From positions 53,541,882 to 53,605,881 of the forward strand of contig CM064430.1 of the NCBI GenBank assembly GCA_032690845.1: a DNA stretch of 64,000 nt, in the 5' to 3' direction. The notes beneath the pieces are model-generated. The model saw nothing but the letters and a program-made list of their open reading frames with translations, had not been told where the DNA came from and made no database searches. Below, one piece after another: positions 1 through 11,571 of the stretch. The DNA comes from Eleusine coracana subsp. coracana. Taxonomy: Eukaryota; Streptophyta; Magnoliopsida; Poales; Poaceae. How positions within the stretch are numbered: position 1 is the stretch's first letter; every line of letters begins with the position of its first letter. The position numbers and the translations under genes are program-made.

Positions 1-213
1 GTGATCACCTTAATTGAGGTTGTGTTAACTGTTTTTGATAATTGTCACATAAATTTGTGTAGTTGACATTTGCTGGTTTCAGCCAATACTTTTTTTTCAT
101 TAATCAAAGTTTTATACCAATACTTTATATTTGCACCTTCAAATTTTTGCCATGCACTTAATTGTTCTTTCGCTTAAGTTTGCTTAGCGTATCTAACAAC
201 GTGCCACATGCAG

Positions 214-831
214 GATCCTTACTTGTTGTTGACCGGTCCTAGCCGTGCCATTGTACTTCTGGATCCTGTCTTCATGGAAGTAATGCTAAAAGTGAAGGGT
301 GTTGTTGAATGTGAGGATAAAATCTTAAACTTTCAGGTTGATGAATTGGCATGGTCTGATACAGGTTACTCACGAGTGAGAGATGAACATTACACAAGCA
401 AACATAGCACATTAAATTTAGTTCTTGGGTCCATTGATTTATCTGTGGAGGCTTGTATCAGTATTCGAACCATAGGTGCTCCATTGCCTGCAGTGTTTTT
501 GGTTACTGCTAAAGCCAGCAACAGTAATCCGGACGGCCCTTTTGAAGATATTGATTCCAAGAAGATCATCCTATTTGACTCCCGTCATGCATCATGTCCT
601 TTCGATTTAATGGGCTATATACATCTTTCTCGGGCCATTGTTTCAGTTCGAGTTACAGGCAACCTCACAATCTCTATACAAGCGCCTGATGAGAGGGTTC
701 TTCACCACATGATTTTCCCAGCAAAGAAAAAAGACAGAGTGAGTGTTGTCAAAGAATATTATCCACATGGGGTTGTGGGTTCGGGTTCAATTGAAATTGT
801 TATTTTCTGGTCACCTCTTCGCCATCACTAG
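214..831 (+). CDS. DUF6598 domain protein, 3' terminal exon (5' part outside window)
   Basis: This is the last coding exon of a grass DUF6598 protein, a family of unknown function. A splice acceptor (CAG) precedes position 214 and the exon opens in phase 0 with DPYLLLTGPSRAIVLLDP, a hallmark segment of the family. About 205 residues follow, including DLSVEACISIRTIGAPLP, and the frame closes with TAG at 829-831. The preceding ATG at 208 lies inside the intron acceptor and is probably not a start. Upstream sequence to position 1 is T-rich and intron-like, so the N-terminal exon or exons lie before the window. No catalytic motif, signal peptide or membrane segment is visible in this part. The family call is good; the molecular role is unknown. 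Confidence 0.8.
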   Translation, partial: DPYLLLTGPSRAIVLLDPVFMEVMLKVKGVVECEDKILNFQVDELAWSDTGYSRVRDEHYTSKHSTLNLVLGSIDLSVEACISIRTIGAPLPAVFLVTAKASNSNPDGPFEDIDSKKIILFDSRHASCPFDLMGYIHLSRAIVSVRVTGNLTISIQAPDERVLHHMIFPAKKKDRVSVVKEYYPHGVVGSGSIEIVIFWSPLRHH

Positions 832-1032
832 TACTGTTATTGCATAATGGAAAGTTTTTGTCTTGGTCTTGTAGCAGCTTTATAAGTATTTGTAATAATG
901 GATGACTGGAGATTGCTAAAATCGCCCTTTGTTCCTACTATACACGTGTGGTGATTATTGTGTATCTTTTTAATTGGTGGGAATATGCTTGTCAGCTACT
1001 CAGCTTATAGTCTAATTAGAGAACCGAGAGAG

Positions 1033-1066
1033 GGCTCTCCGGGTAGCGCTAGTTACCCGGAGAGCC
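1033..1066. repeat. Perfect 13-bp inverted repeat with 8-base loop
   Basis: GGCTCTCCGGGTA at 1033-1045 is matched exactly by its reverse complement at 1054-1066 across an 8-base loop. It lies about 200 bases downstream of the DUF6598 stop codon. It could be the hairpin of a small mobile element or a structure in a transcript; no target-site duplication is evident. Confidence 0.7.
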
Positions 1067-3540
1067 TGTAACTGAAAAATGTTCCCCACGAAGGAAAATC
1101 CTTTCATGCTGTTTACTCTATGTATCAATTTTTTCTAGGGCTTTTGATGATTTGATTCTTTGAAAGGAAATCAGGTAAATTTAATTGTACATTGTGTTCG
1201 GAACACTGGTAGGCACACCCCCCCCCCCCCCTCCGGCGCTGGTCTAGTTGTGACTCTGCCAATTATAGCAACTTATACACATCATATAACAAGTATTTTT
1301 TTTCTCTATCGTGTCTGAGCACGTTTCGCATTAAGAAGAAGAGAGAATATAAAATTTGAAGTTACACGACCAACGACCACGACCAAAAACACAACCAAAG
1401 ATCAGATGCATAAACATCACGAATGATACCACAAGCATAACTAGAATGATCTTTTCTAATTCAACTGACTAGACAAATGAAGATCATGCAGCATGTCCGA
1501 TCATATGCGACCATGGCACCAAGATCAGCTCAAAAGAGAGCGGCTCTATAGCTCCACGACCCATCCTTTCAATGAACGTTGACTCGTCCATTCCAATTCC
1601 AACTGCAGCTTGGCGCCCCATCTTCTTCACGGATGTCGACTAGCCCTTTCCAATTCCAACTCCATCTCAACAGAAGACCATCACAGACCCTCGTAATGAA
1701 TGTTCTCCCATCCTCCAACCTTGAGAACATGGCACTAACCTGACAAAGACGGGAGTTGCATTTATGACCTACGACCACGACTAGAGACACGCACTGGAGA
1801 GTGCGGAGGCTGCAACCATGACCAGGGGAGCGGACAACCATTGGCATGGTGAACAGGAACATCCATGAACGGGGGAGTGCGGAGGGGACAGCGCAATGAT
1901 CCACATCAAAGACAAGTAATAATGTATGCGATCAGCCATCATGCGATCAGGACATGAGTAGAGATGATGAAACTTTGCACTCAATCAACCATATCGACCT
2001 CGAGCGGAGAATGCGACCAACTTGATCGTTGCTTGACCCTGGCTCAACTACTTTGGCGAAAACGACCCACAAATCCACGCTTGCCAGAGGTGGAGATGAC
2101 GGCTCGACCCCTCTACCACGAGCCTCGCCATCAGAGCGTCCCAAACATCACCGTACCAAGACTTCCCTGCCGCCCAGAACGCCACTTGCACGAGCAGCAG
2201 TGTTGATATTGTGATTAGATGGGGGTTAAAGACTTGCTTGGGGGAAGGAGAAGAGTAATTTTAGGTTAGGGGTGTGGGTGAGAGGAGCTGCTATCGGAGA
2301 GATAGCGATGGACAGCCAGAGAGCCGCCGCTCTCTGCTCCGAGAGCAACAACGGCCATCTGCCCTCTGCTCCCTCTCCTCCTGTTGGGCCTTCTCCACCA
2401 ATGAAGTCCACTACTACCGGGGCCTCTCCTCCTGCTGCTGCTAGCGCCTCCAAGCCCTCTGCTCCCTCTCCTCCTGGTGGGCCTTCCCCTTCGACAAAGC
2501 CCACCTAGCCACCAGGGCTCTGGGTCCATGCCGTCGAGCTTGGACCCGACCTCCCCTCTGCCTGCCGTTGGAACCCTAGCTCGGAGCCGTCGCCGTTGTC
2601 GCCTTGCATCGGAGCTGCAGCCACTTGCTGCCACCGCTAGGAAGTAGACGACGAGAGCCCAGATCCGCGGCCCCCATGCCCGGATCCAATGGCGCCAATG
2701 TGCTCGAAGGGGAGGTGAAGAGGAGGCAGCACGCTCGAGGGAGGGGCTCGTGGCTGCCGTCGAGCGTCCGCCGAGGAGCCGTCACCGCGCGCCCAGATCC
2801 ATCGGCGCCAATGAGCTCAGATGGGAGGGGCGGTCGTCGTCGACGTCTCTCGATATTCGAATTATTACGGCTCGCACCGCGTGATTTGAGGGGCGAGACT
2901 TGGTAGGGTGGAGGAGGAGGGAGAGACGGAGAGATTGAGTCGGCTGAGCTGGTCAGGGAGGACGTGAGGTGGTGGCGCGACGAGCTTGGCCGAGCTCGCC
3001 AATGGCGTGTGAGACGGGGGCAGAGAGAGAGTCAGGATTTAACAAATATTTGTACATTATATGATAACAACTTATGTTCATAGTATGTCTGCTATTTTTC
3101 CCGAGTTGAAGTCATGGAATATGCCATTTTCTTGTTGTGTAGTGCTGACATTTTGCCATAATTTTTAGGGGTTATATATATACTGCAATAATTTGAAATG
3201 ATCATATACCTGATGCACACATGATGATTTATCATATCTCCAATTCAATCACACCCTTCACGCTTCTGTACCTAAAAATGGAAGCGCAGGCAGTAGTTGT
3301 CAAAAACACTAAAACAAAATTCCGCTCTCCAATCGTAGCGAGCAAGAGATTCGGGATGAAAAACTCGGGATTTCGGAGCGGATTGGAGATACCGTTGGAG
3401 AGGTGTTTTTGGAGAAATTCTCTAGATTTAGAAAAATGAAAGCATTTACCGATGCCCTTGGAGTCACTCTAAAGAACAAATTAAGTTGTCCAACATATTA
3501 ACACCAGAATACAAACTAAGAGGCTGTTTGTTTCCCAAAT

Positions 3541-3610
3541 AGATTATTTAATCTAGATTATTGATATTAGATTATTTAATCTAGATTATTGATATTAGAT
3601 TATTTAATCT
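3541..3610. repeat. 28-bp AT-rich tandem repeat, 2.5 copies
   Basis: Two identical 28-base units (3541-3568 and 3569-3596) and a half unit (3597-3610) repeat the word AGATTATTTAATCTAGATTA plus eight bases. Each unit contains the self-complementary AGATTATTTAATCT. The repeat follows a GGCTGTTTGTTTCCC word resembling the ends of common grass MITEs, so it is probably internal to such an element. Confidence 0.8.
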
Positions 3611-4186
3611 CAATTATATAATTTAGATTAAATAATCAGGGAGGACTGTTTTGTTTGCGGAGCTTATTGTTGTCTAGATTATTAGTTGTAGACAGAAAAA
3701 AAGATAATAATATTCTTAGTTTCTATGAAGACAATAATATCCGATGGTATAGGTGAGTAATTTTCTTCAAAGTGATAAGGGTAGTGGGTCTTTTACTAAA
3801 TAAACTAAAAAAAACATTTCTTGAGGTGTTTAACTGACACAAACACTCAGCAAAAAACGATTTTCCCGTAGTGTCGGCCATACACGGTTGATTTTTTTTC
3901 TTACTAATCCAGAAATGCCACGGCCCTCGAAGTCTAGAATAATTCAGCCCACATCAAAAAAAAAAAACTAACTACACACGATTCGGCGGAAGTAAATTAA
4001 AGCACACACGAACGTGGAGGCCGGGCAGTTCACGACAGGCAGGCTGCTGGCAAGTTTTCGTGGCCACCCACGGTATCTGCGCCGCCATCGCCAGGCTTCT
4101 TGCATTGTGCCGCCGAGGCTACCCGACCCGTGCCCTGCCGTGGTTCCGCTTTGGTGCTTTTGCTTGCCGTCGGTGATCAGTTAACT

Positions 4187-4438
4187 ATGGGCATCTCGCA
4201 GTGGCGGTTTCTGAATCTGATCATGGACAATCCTTGCATCCCTGGATCCAGGTCGCTGTACTGCATCATCAACCCGACGCGGTTCTTCGACACAACGCCG
4301 CCGGTTGGAAACGGATCAGCAGAATCCAAAGGACTCCGAAACGCCACCTGTGCACCGGATACCAATGCCGGAATTCGGACGAGGAATAGTCAGGCCGTAG
4401 TACTGCCTGTCAGCCTGTGGCCTCAAAGATGGAGCTGA
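4187..4438 (+). pseudogene. Truncated tandem copy of the DUF1668 gene start
   Basis: The frame starting at the ATG at 4187 reads MGISQWRFLNLIMDNPCIPG and continues with a serine-leucine segment and FFDTTPP. This aligns with the first 35 to 40 residues of the intact DUF1668 gene that starts 480 bases downstream (MGLSRRFLNLIVDHRIPGSR, then QDFFNTTP). After about residue 48 (GNGSAESK) the resemblance to the family ends and the frame stops at 4438. It looks like the 5' end of a tandem duplicate that lost the rest of its coding region. A short expressed peptide is possible but unlikely. Confidence 0.65.
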
Positions 4439-4666
4439 TCCGAACGCGTTCTGATTCCTCAAAGATGGCCGCGCCTCCCTTCGGCTGCTGCTGACCTGCT
4501 GCTCGGCTCGATCGATCGGCGGCACCGGCAAGTAGATCTGCTTCGTCTTCATCCTGCTTCCTTGAAAGCACCTTGCTGGATCGATTGCAAATAAAGGACG
4601 GAAAATGCAGCCGGCTTGCATTGAGGAGTTGAATCTGTTGGCTGCCCTGCCGATCGAGGATCGACG

Positions 4667-5944
4667 ATGGGTCTCTCGCGGCGGTTCCTGAACCTGATCG
4701 TGGACCATCGCATCCCTGGATCCAGATCGCTGAGCGGCATCGACCTGACGCACCAGGATTTCTTCAACACAACGCCTACGCGGCCACCGCACGGAGACGG
4801 ATCAGAACCCGACGTGCTGCGGATTCCACCACGCTCCTCCTCCTGCCCTCGGGGGCGGAAGATGAGGAGGGGGCGGAGAGCTGAGGCGGCCATGAACATG
4901 GAGAGGGTTTGCTTTCCCAGCCCCATGTTCAACTTCCAAGCGGCAACGATGACTTCCCGGTGGTCCATAAACTGCTTCCCGCTCGCGGGGAGTGAGGTGC
5001 TCTGCGTGGACCAGTCCCAGCGCGCCTTCCTCTTCGACCTGGACGCACTCCACGTGGTGACCGTGCCCGACATCTGCAAGCTCGTACAGTACCCCATCTC
5101 CGTCTTCATCCCCAGCGGCAGCAATGACATGGATGGCCGCGACGATAGTGGCGGCGGCAGCCTTTTCATAATGTCGAGAATCCCCGAACAGGAGAGCACG
5201 GAGTGCACCGGGAACAGCGATCAGTTCGCGGCCTTCGTCTACCGTAAGAACACCAAGACCTCTTCCTGCCTACCACTTCCGCCGCCGCCGTTCATCCGTG
5301 ACCCCAAGTATTGGCCCACATGGAGGCATGTCGGCATCCGTGACACAAAAGAGAATTGTTGCAAGCCGTGCAGGCCCAGTATCAGCTCTTATACAGTACT
5401 CGGAGATGGTTCTGAGATTTGCATATCAGTGGACAACGCTGGTACCTACTGCTTTGACACGGTGAGGCACACATGGAGGCATGTCGGCGACTGGACCTTA
5501 CCTTTCCAAGGCAGGGTTGAGTATGTACCGGAGCTGAAGCTCTGGTTCGGCTTCTCTGCCACCAACGGGCACTTTGCGGTTGCTGACCTCTCCGCCGTGG
5601 AGGACTCGCAGCCACAGCTAATGAGAACTTGGATGGAACTTACCCCGCTTAAAGGATGGTGGAATACATGGAATCCTCACTTTGTCAACCTAGGTTCTGG
5701 CAAGTTCTGCATAGCCAGGTACTACCACACTGAGACTATCGGGGGCTTCTATGGCGATCAAGTACTTGAGCATCATTTTACTGTCTTGTCCGGTGTGGAG
5801 ATTGCGACGTGTGCCCGTGATGACAATAGCAAATGTAGTGGCAGTGACATCAGCAGTGTCAGCCAAGTAGGACTTCAAATGAACAAGTACAAAACGAAAA
5901 TTTACGCGTCTAAAGACGGCAGTCTGATCAAGTTAGTGTTTTGA
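4667..5944 (+). CDS. DUF1668 family protein, intact, single exon
   Basis: This uninterrupted 425-residue frame belongs to the DUF1668 family, which is greatly expanded in grasses and has no established biochemical role. The family-typical opening MGLSRRFLNLIVDHRIPGSR is present, followed by a basic, low-complexity stretch at about residues 50-75. The main domain follows, with segments such as EVLCVDQSQRAFLFDLDALH (about 105-125), ICISVDNAGTYCFDT and a repeated TWRHVG. The repeated short strands with W and G are compatible with a beta-propeller-like fold, which is inference. The ATG at 4667 is chosen because the family signature begins exactly there. No signal peptide or membrane segment is seen. 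A truncated copy of its 5' end lies just upstream, pointing to local tandem duplication. Confidence 0.85.
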   Translation: MGLSRRFLNLIVDHRIPGSRSLSGIDLTHQDFFNTTPTRPPHGDGSEPDVLRIPPRSSSCPRGRKMRRGRRAEAAMNMERVCFPSPMFNFQAATMTSRWSINCFPLAGSEVLCVDQSQRAFLFDLDALHVVTVPDICKLVQYPISVFIPSGSNDMDGRDDSGGGSLFIMSRIPEQESTECTGNSDQFAAFVYRKNTKTSSCLPLPPPPFIRDPKYWPTWRHVGIRDTKENCCKPCRPSISSYTVLGDGSEICISVDNAGTYCFDTVRHTWRHVGDWTLPFQGRVEYVPELKLWFGFSATNGHFAVADLSAVEDSQPQLMRTWMELTPLKGWWNTWNPHFVNLGSGKFCIARYYHTETIGGFYGDQVLEHHFTVLSGVEIATCARDDNSKCSGSDISSVSQVGLQMNKYKTKIYASKDGSLIKLVF

Positions 5945-6241
5945 AGTTAGTATTCTGAATTGTGTATTGTTTTTGAATCATTTACAAACTTAGGCTGAAA
6001 GATAGCATAACTTTTTTTTTCCCGAGTGAGAGAGAGAATAGGAGTTCCCTACTGATTATATGTATTTAATTATTTATAAGACAAATATGTTAGAAGGGAA
6101 GCTTTTAGGAGGATAACAAAAGGAAAAAGAAAAAAAGTAGATTATAACATATCCGTTCTTTAATTTTTAGAAAGTAGACAGCACAATTTATTGTCATAAC
6201 TTTAGTACTATGTCATGCAAGGCCCATGTACCCTGTGCTTA

Positions 6242-7535
6242 TCTCTACAATATATTAAAAGAACTGGAGTCGTCCGCTCCCTCTATTCTGCCAACACGTA
6301 AGAATTTAAATCGGACTTGTATGTTTAGTTCGTCTCACAAAAAACGTTTCGTTTTTGTTGTCAGCAAATAAATATGTCTTTCGCTTTCTTCGTCAGTCCG
6401 GTTTCTCTAGGACTTGAAGGTGGCGGTGACCAATTAACGGCGATAGGCGTGTTCCAGCACAGCCCACTCGACGATGAGGCGCATGCAAGTTTTCGGTCCT
6501 AGCACGTCATCCCATAGCGGATTGCGGACACGACGCTGGCTCCATGCGCATGTTCCAGCCAGAGCACGTGGAGTGGAGGAGACCCTAGCGCACAGGTGCG
6601 CAAGCAAAGTAACTCGCCCAAATATACTGGGTTCAATTCGTTTGTCACTTGCTTGCTTGCTTGCATGCCATGCAGCAGCGTTATATATCCGTTGCTTCTT
6701 GCTTAATTCCTTGGCCACGGTTGAAGAAAGAACGATTCATCTGTAAATATAATTTGGACTATGGGTCAGAAAAAACAATCGACAACCAGCTCACATTGTC
6801 AATTTTTTACATTAATTATTAGTTTCTTTTTGTTATTTGTACTGATGCTTTGTATCTTGTATGAACATCAATGCAAAAGAAGAAGAAAAAGCAGCTACGC
6901 ATATTTGTCAATTTAACTACACTCATCTTCTTTTAGGAATTTCAAACCACCCTGCTATCTACATGTTACCAATGTAAAAACAATAGAAACTAAAACATTT
7001 TTGAGAGAAAGTGAATTGTTCTACGAGGGTGCTGCCACGGTCCATTGAAGACATGTAAATACAATTGAAGCTAAAATGTTACTTAGGTTTATTTTCTGGT
7101 TTGCATCATATTAAAATTTGATTTGGATCTCAAATTCAGATGATGAAATTCAAACATAAGAAAAATAAAACTGTAGAAAAAATACATTCAACATAAGCGT
7201 AGGTTATTTCCCAGTAATTTGTTTAAACTAAAATTTTGTTTCATTCCAAAAATGCAAACAACAAAATTTGAGTGAATTTAATTTATTTTTAAAATTGAGG
7301 GTGTAACATAGCGTGCAATCATAGTTCGTTTATTAGTTTGTGTTCTCTTGTTTAGAAAACAAAGGGTAATATAATTTTCTAATAATATTAATTGTAACCT
7401 AAATTAGAGTATGTTTTGACGTATTCATAAATTTCTAGCTTTTATTATAATGTACGGACAAATTTCTATTCAAACATATATATGTAATTTTTATGTATTA
7501 TATTTTTTTTACAACCCGTAGCAACGTACAGGTAT
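6242..7535 (+). mobile_element. Decayed non-autonomous Helitron candidate
   Basis: The left end reads A followed by TCTCTACAATATATTAAAAG at 6242, the word that opens many grass Helitrons (5' TC, insertion after A). About 1.27 kb downstream, ACCCGTAGCAACGTACAGGT (about 7514-7533) resembles the 3' palindrome of grass Helitrons (ACCCGT, GCAACG, ACGGGT) with a few changes. The expected CTRR-T terminus cannot be recognised cleanly, so the exact right border is uncertain. The interior is non-coding and AT-rich. Confidence 0.45.
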
Positions 7536-9599
7536 TTATATCATCCCTTAAACAGTACATTTATAAGCTAATCTCAGTTTGGTCCCGTTAGTTTATATGG
7601 TCTCTGCGGCAACTTCACAAGTTGCATGGTTTCTCATTTCGCCAGAAAGCATTTTTTTTTTCATTTTTCTGCGAGACTGGACTCTAACCGAATAGAACAT
7701 GTTCAGTCGAACTTCAGTTGTCAGTTTCACCACTGTCAGTCTTTCGGGAAAAAAGGTTTCACGATTGGTCATCGGATAGTTTGCTCATGCCACTGAATAA
7801 CCTTTTTTTTTTTTTTTGGAACATACGCCGTCACAGTTAGTTCAATGGAAAATCTCTTGTATGCATGCTAAATCTCTTGCAGTATATGCCAGTGTCACTG
7901 GAAAGCAACATAAATCAGAGGTTCACAATGGGAAAGCATGCACGAGAGAGCACGAGAGACAGCTGCAGGAGCCGGCCAGTTCGACTCCATCCACTGCGAT
8001 CGATGTCGCTGTCGAGGGGTGCACAAGAGCGCACCTACATCGGTCTCGGTCTCGGCGATTTGGTACCAAGGTACCTGTACCGTTCGTCGGCCGTGCAGGG
8101 CCAACGACTCTGATTCCTTGCCCCATGATAACTCCAGTACGTTGTGTCAGATGGAGAGAGGAAACAGGATGGCCTGGAGCGACCCCAGCTTTTAAACTGA
8201 AAAGGACCGGGTCGAGAGAAACCTACATGGAATCTGGGCAAGTCTGAACTCGAGTAGAGGGACTGACAGCAGAACAAACGAAAGGGTGGGCTTGCATTGG
8301 TCAAAGACTGCTGGTCTCAGGAGGCAAGGAATCAGAGGTATTCAGACTGATTTATCAGCGGGTATCGGTAAAGACAGTATGGACTTCCATGACCAGTAGT
8401 CGATTTGCTCCGAGTAGTTCATGATAATAACTCCAGTATAAGTTTGTAACCATCAATATCTTCCGTTGAAACTCACTTTTAGCAAAGAAAATACACAGAT
8501 TTTGGGAGAAATTTTTCCTGCGTAAAAGGAAGTAAGGAACTGGTTACCATGGGGATCATTGACAATAGCAATCAGCGCGTTCAACGCAACGTTCTGTCCA
8601 AGGTTGCTTACCGCGACATGCGAGGAAAATGATACAAATCCAAGCACATGTTACATGCACAATCACAGGACAAAATCAACCATACATACTGGTAAAATAG
8701 ACGTGGTCATATGCATTCAATTCAGTTTCACAGGTGAAGTTGGTCATTATGAGGTTACGTAATCAAGATACCACAAATAGCCTATCAAAAAAAAAAGATA
8801 CCAAATAGTTACCTCATATGGGTTATTTAACATCATTGGTCATCAAGTAAGATGGCAAAAGTTTGAAATATTTGGCAGCATAATTCTTTACCACACACTA
8901 GATGAATGACTCTTAGTTTTTCATTCATTTTCCCTCGAAAACAGAGCAAAACATAATCAATACATTTTCCACTAGCCGGTTGATTCTTCCACTGAGCAAA
9001 TAAACCGTAATTATAACCATGTTAGGATTCATCTTGTGAACACATACAAGTCATCAAACTTGAAGGCATCATTATACTTCTGACTTTCCACATATTTGCA
9101 TCCATAAACTCCCAATGCGACGTGTAAGTAAGGTCTTACATGTTGCTTTTTTTGCAGTTGTCATGACTCACTTAAAAGCATGCTTACGCTTCTCCTAATT
9201 CGTTTGCGTTGTCAAAGAAAACATTAATGAAACAACAACACTAGATTAGATGGCAAATCAGATCTTTGTTTTAATTTGCACATTCAATAGACATGTCATT
9301 GCCACTACCGAAGTTACAAATGCTAAACAAATTTATACCACTGTTTCTGCTATCCATAAGCATATGGTCTACAAAGACCCATAAAAGCTTTAAGATATTA
9401 TGGTAATGGCACACACAGGAGAATACATCATGCAGTTCTTGCATGATACATTCATGGTTCATGCCCTATGTATGGAAGTAAAGAGGACCTTGGTTTCATT
9501 CAGCCCTTCAGAGATGTTCAAGCTTCAAAAACAACAATTTTCTACCCGCTCACGATAGTAGTGTACCACAAAACATAAGAATACCAATTTTCAAAGTTA

Positions 9600-9688
9600 C
9601 TCCTCCGTTTTTCTTTTGATGTCATCAGCGAGTTCACAAATGAACTGGCCGGCGACCTATCAGCGACAACAATTTACGACCAGAGGAG
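9600..9688. mobile_element. Possible Stowaway-type MITE, about 89 bp
   Basis: CTCCTCCGTTTTTC begins at 9600 right after TA, and a reverse-complementary GAGGAG ends at 9688 followed by TA. Stowaway elements of grasses start with CTCCCTCCGT and duplicate TA. Only about six terminal bases match, so this is tentative. Confidence 0.3.
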
Positions 9689-10011
9689 TATAATTTAAGT
9701 GGACAATATTTTTATCCAACTTCGATAAAAAAATTCATAGTTGCTTTAAAATTATAGCTGAGCCTGCTTGGAGCATTGTAATCATGTAATGTGATGCATG
9801 TAATTGATGGTCATCCAAAGCACGAATAGGTAACTTTAATCAGGTTTGACTAACTTGATGTAATATTTGCCCACTAAACATTCTCATTACAGCAAGGTGG
9901 AGAGCTACAGCTAGGTATATGTCACAAGATATGTTGGATATTCCTGAAAAGCAATCTTAATGACCTTACAATTACAGATCAACAATGAACAACAACAGAA
10001 TAAGCATCACC

Positions 10012-11338
10012 TCAGTTCTGCCTGTAGGCTATATAATTGGCCAAATGCAACAGAGGTGCTGCCTTCTCTTTGTCAAAAACTTCAAGCTGCTCCTTTGCAT
10101 CACAGAGCAACTTTTCTGCAAACTCCCTTGACTTGTCCAACCCCAGTAACTTCGGGTATGTCGTCTTGTCACTAGCCAAGTCCTTCCCTGCTGTCTTCCC
10201 CAGCTCCTCTGATGACTTGGTCACATCAAGTATATCATCGACCACCTGGAACAACAGCCCTATTGACCTTGCATACTTCCGCAGTCGTTCAATTTGCTCA
10301 TCCGAGCCACCACCGATGATTGCCCCAATGACCACTGAGGCCTCGAGCAAGGCAGCAGTCTTGTGGAGATGAATGTACTCAAGGCGTTCCAGGGGCACGG
10401 CTTCAGTTGAGCCAGTCATCTCAAGATCAACAACCTGGAGTAAGTAGATTAAATGCTTTCAGCAGTGTGGCCACTTGTTACAAGTAACATTACTGGTACT
10501 GAATTAATAAGTACTATTAATTACTGGTACTGAATTAACAAGTAACACTACTGTATAGTACAGACAAATGAGCATCCACGACAAGACAACATCACTCGGA
10601 GGACGGCAGAATTAGCACATTGCGTAATTGTATTCTATTTATTTATTTGCTTAGTGATGGTACGGAAAAGGAATCTGATGAAAGGGGGACCTGGCCGGCG
10701 ACGAGTCCCTCGGAGCCGATGCAGCGCGCGAGCTCCCCAATGGCGCGGACGACGCGGGCGGGGTGCTTCTCCGGGTCGACGTCCGGCGGGTAGGAGTCGA
10801 CGCTGGCCATGTGGCGGAAGGCGAGCGAGAGCAGCGCGTCGCCGGCGAGGACTGCGATGGGCTCGCCGAAGACGACGTGGCAGGTGGGCTTGCCGCGGCG
10901 GAGGTCGTCGTCGTCCATGCAGGGGAGGTCGTCGTGGACGAGCGACATGGTGTGCACCATCTCGACGGCGGCGGCGGGCGGCATCGCCCACGCCTCGCGG
11001 CCGCCGGCGACGCCGCAGGCAGCGAGGCACAGCGCCGGGCGCACCCGCTTCCCGCCCGCCAGCAGCGCGTACCGCATCGCCTCGTGGAGCGCCGCGGGGG
11101 GCTCCCCGGCGGGGATGGCCGCGTCCAGGGCCCGGTTCACCGACGCCGCGCGCTCCCCCATGTACGACTTGAAGTCGAACTCCGTGGTGGCGGAGGCGGC
11201 CGCGGTGGCCACGATGGCGGAGAAGCGCCGCCGGTGGGCGGCGGCGGGCGCCCCGGCCACCGCGGCCGCCGCGGGGACGGGGAGGAGCGGGGAAAGGTGG
11301 ACGTGCGAGGCGGCCAGCGGGTGGAAGGCCATGGCCAT
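10012..11338 (-). CDS. GGPPS1: Geranylgeranyl diphosphate synthase, plastid type (2 exons)
   Basis: This trans-prenyltransferase condenses IPP with allylic diphosphates to make the C20 precursor of chlorophyll, carotenoids, tocopherols and gibberellins. Exons (minus strand): 11338-10691 and 10434-10012, joined CAG/GT to AG in phase 0; 356 residues. The intron is 256 bp. Residues 1 to about 50 are rich in Ala, Ser and Arg and acidic-poor, as in plastid transit peptides. The first Asp-rich motif DDLPCMDDDD spans 136-145 and the second, DDILD, 282-286. The CLAAC (CxxxC) motif at 104-108 is the kind used to pair with a small GPPS subunit. A GKRVRP substrate-binding segment lies at 96-101. The C-terminal half (GQVVDLEMTGSTEAVPLERL onward) closely resembles rice GGPPS1 from memory. 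A second in-frame ATG lies two codons after the chosen one. All key residues are present. Confidence 0.93.
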
Positions 11339-11571
11339 GGGTGGCGAAACGGCTTTGGGCTGGGCGGTGGTGTTAAGAAGTGGAGAGATTGGAGGTGGCC
11401 CCGTGAGGTTGCGATCTCCTTATCTTGAGGTGGAGGGCTTTGGCGATGGGTCAGTGCTCAGCGGAAGTGGGGTGGGCTGGTGCACCTTGCGGTTGCGGTG
11501 GAACGCTTTCCGTGACCGTGGTGGCGTGACGCGCTGCGTGGAGAGCATGTATGTCCCGCTTTTCATCTAGA

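Larger units (their letters stand above)
832..4186. other. Intergenic, repeat-bearing, no convincing gene
   Basis: No open frame here has a recognisable protein. The stretch holds a perfect short hairpin (1033-1066), a run of C near 1217-1231, and a GC-rich block at about 2270-3030 whose proline/serine-rich frames occur on both strands and look like transposon or low-complexity sequence. Around 3300-3470 there is a segment with TCTCCAA-type wording common in grass MITEs. A 28-bp AT-rich tandem repeat lies at 3541-3610. Confidence 0.6.
5945..10011. other. Intergenic, AT-rich, with mobile-element remnants
   Basis: No recognisable coding sequence. The first 1.6 kb carries a decayed Helitron candidate (6242-7535). 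From 7800 to 8300 the sequence is GC-richer, with short frames on both strands that resemble nothing known. From 8440 to 9960 it is AT-rich, with a Stowaway-like candidate at 9600-9688. The last few hundred bases are presumably the 3' untranslated and downstream region of the minus-strand GGPPS gene. Confidence 0.6.

Noticed and set aside
2226..2906. Proline/serine-rich frames on both strands
   Set aside because: Low-complexity repeats open in several phases; no start context or family resemblance.
7816..8304. Frames of 82 to 143 residues on both strands
   Set aside because: Mutually overlapping with no recognisable protein.
10654..11570. Long plus-strand frames of 172, 221 and 253 residues
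   Set aside because: Antisense shadows of the GC-rich GGPPS exon 1; the minus-strand frame has the catalytic motifs.
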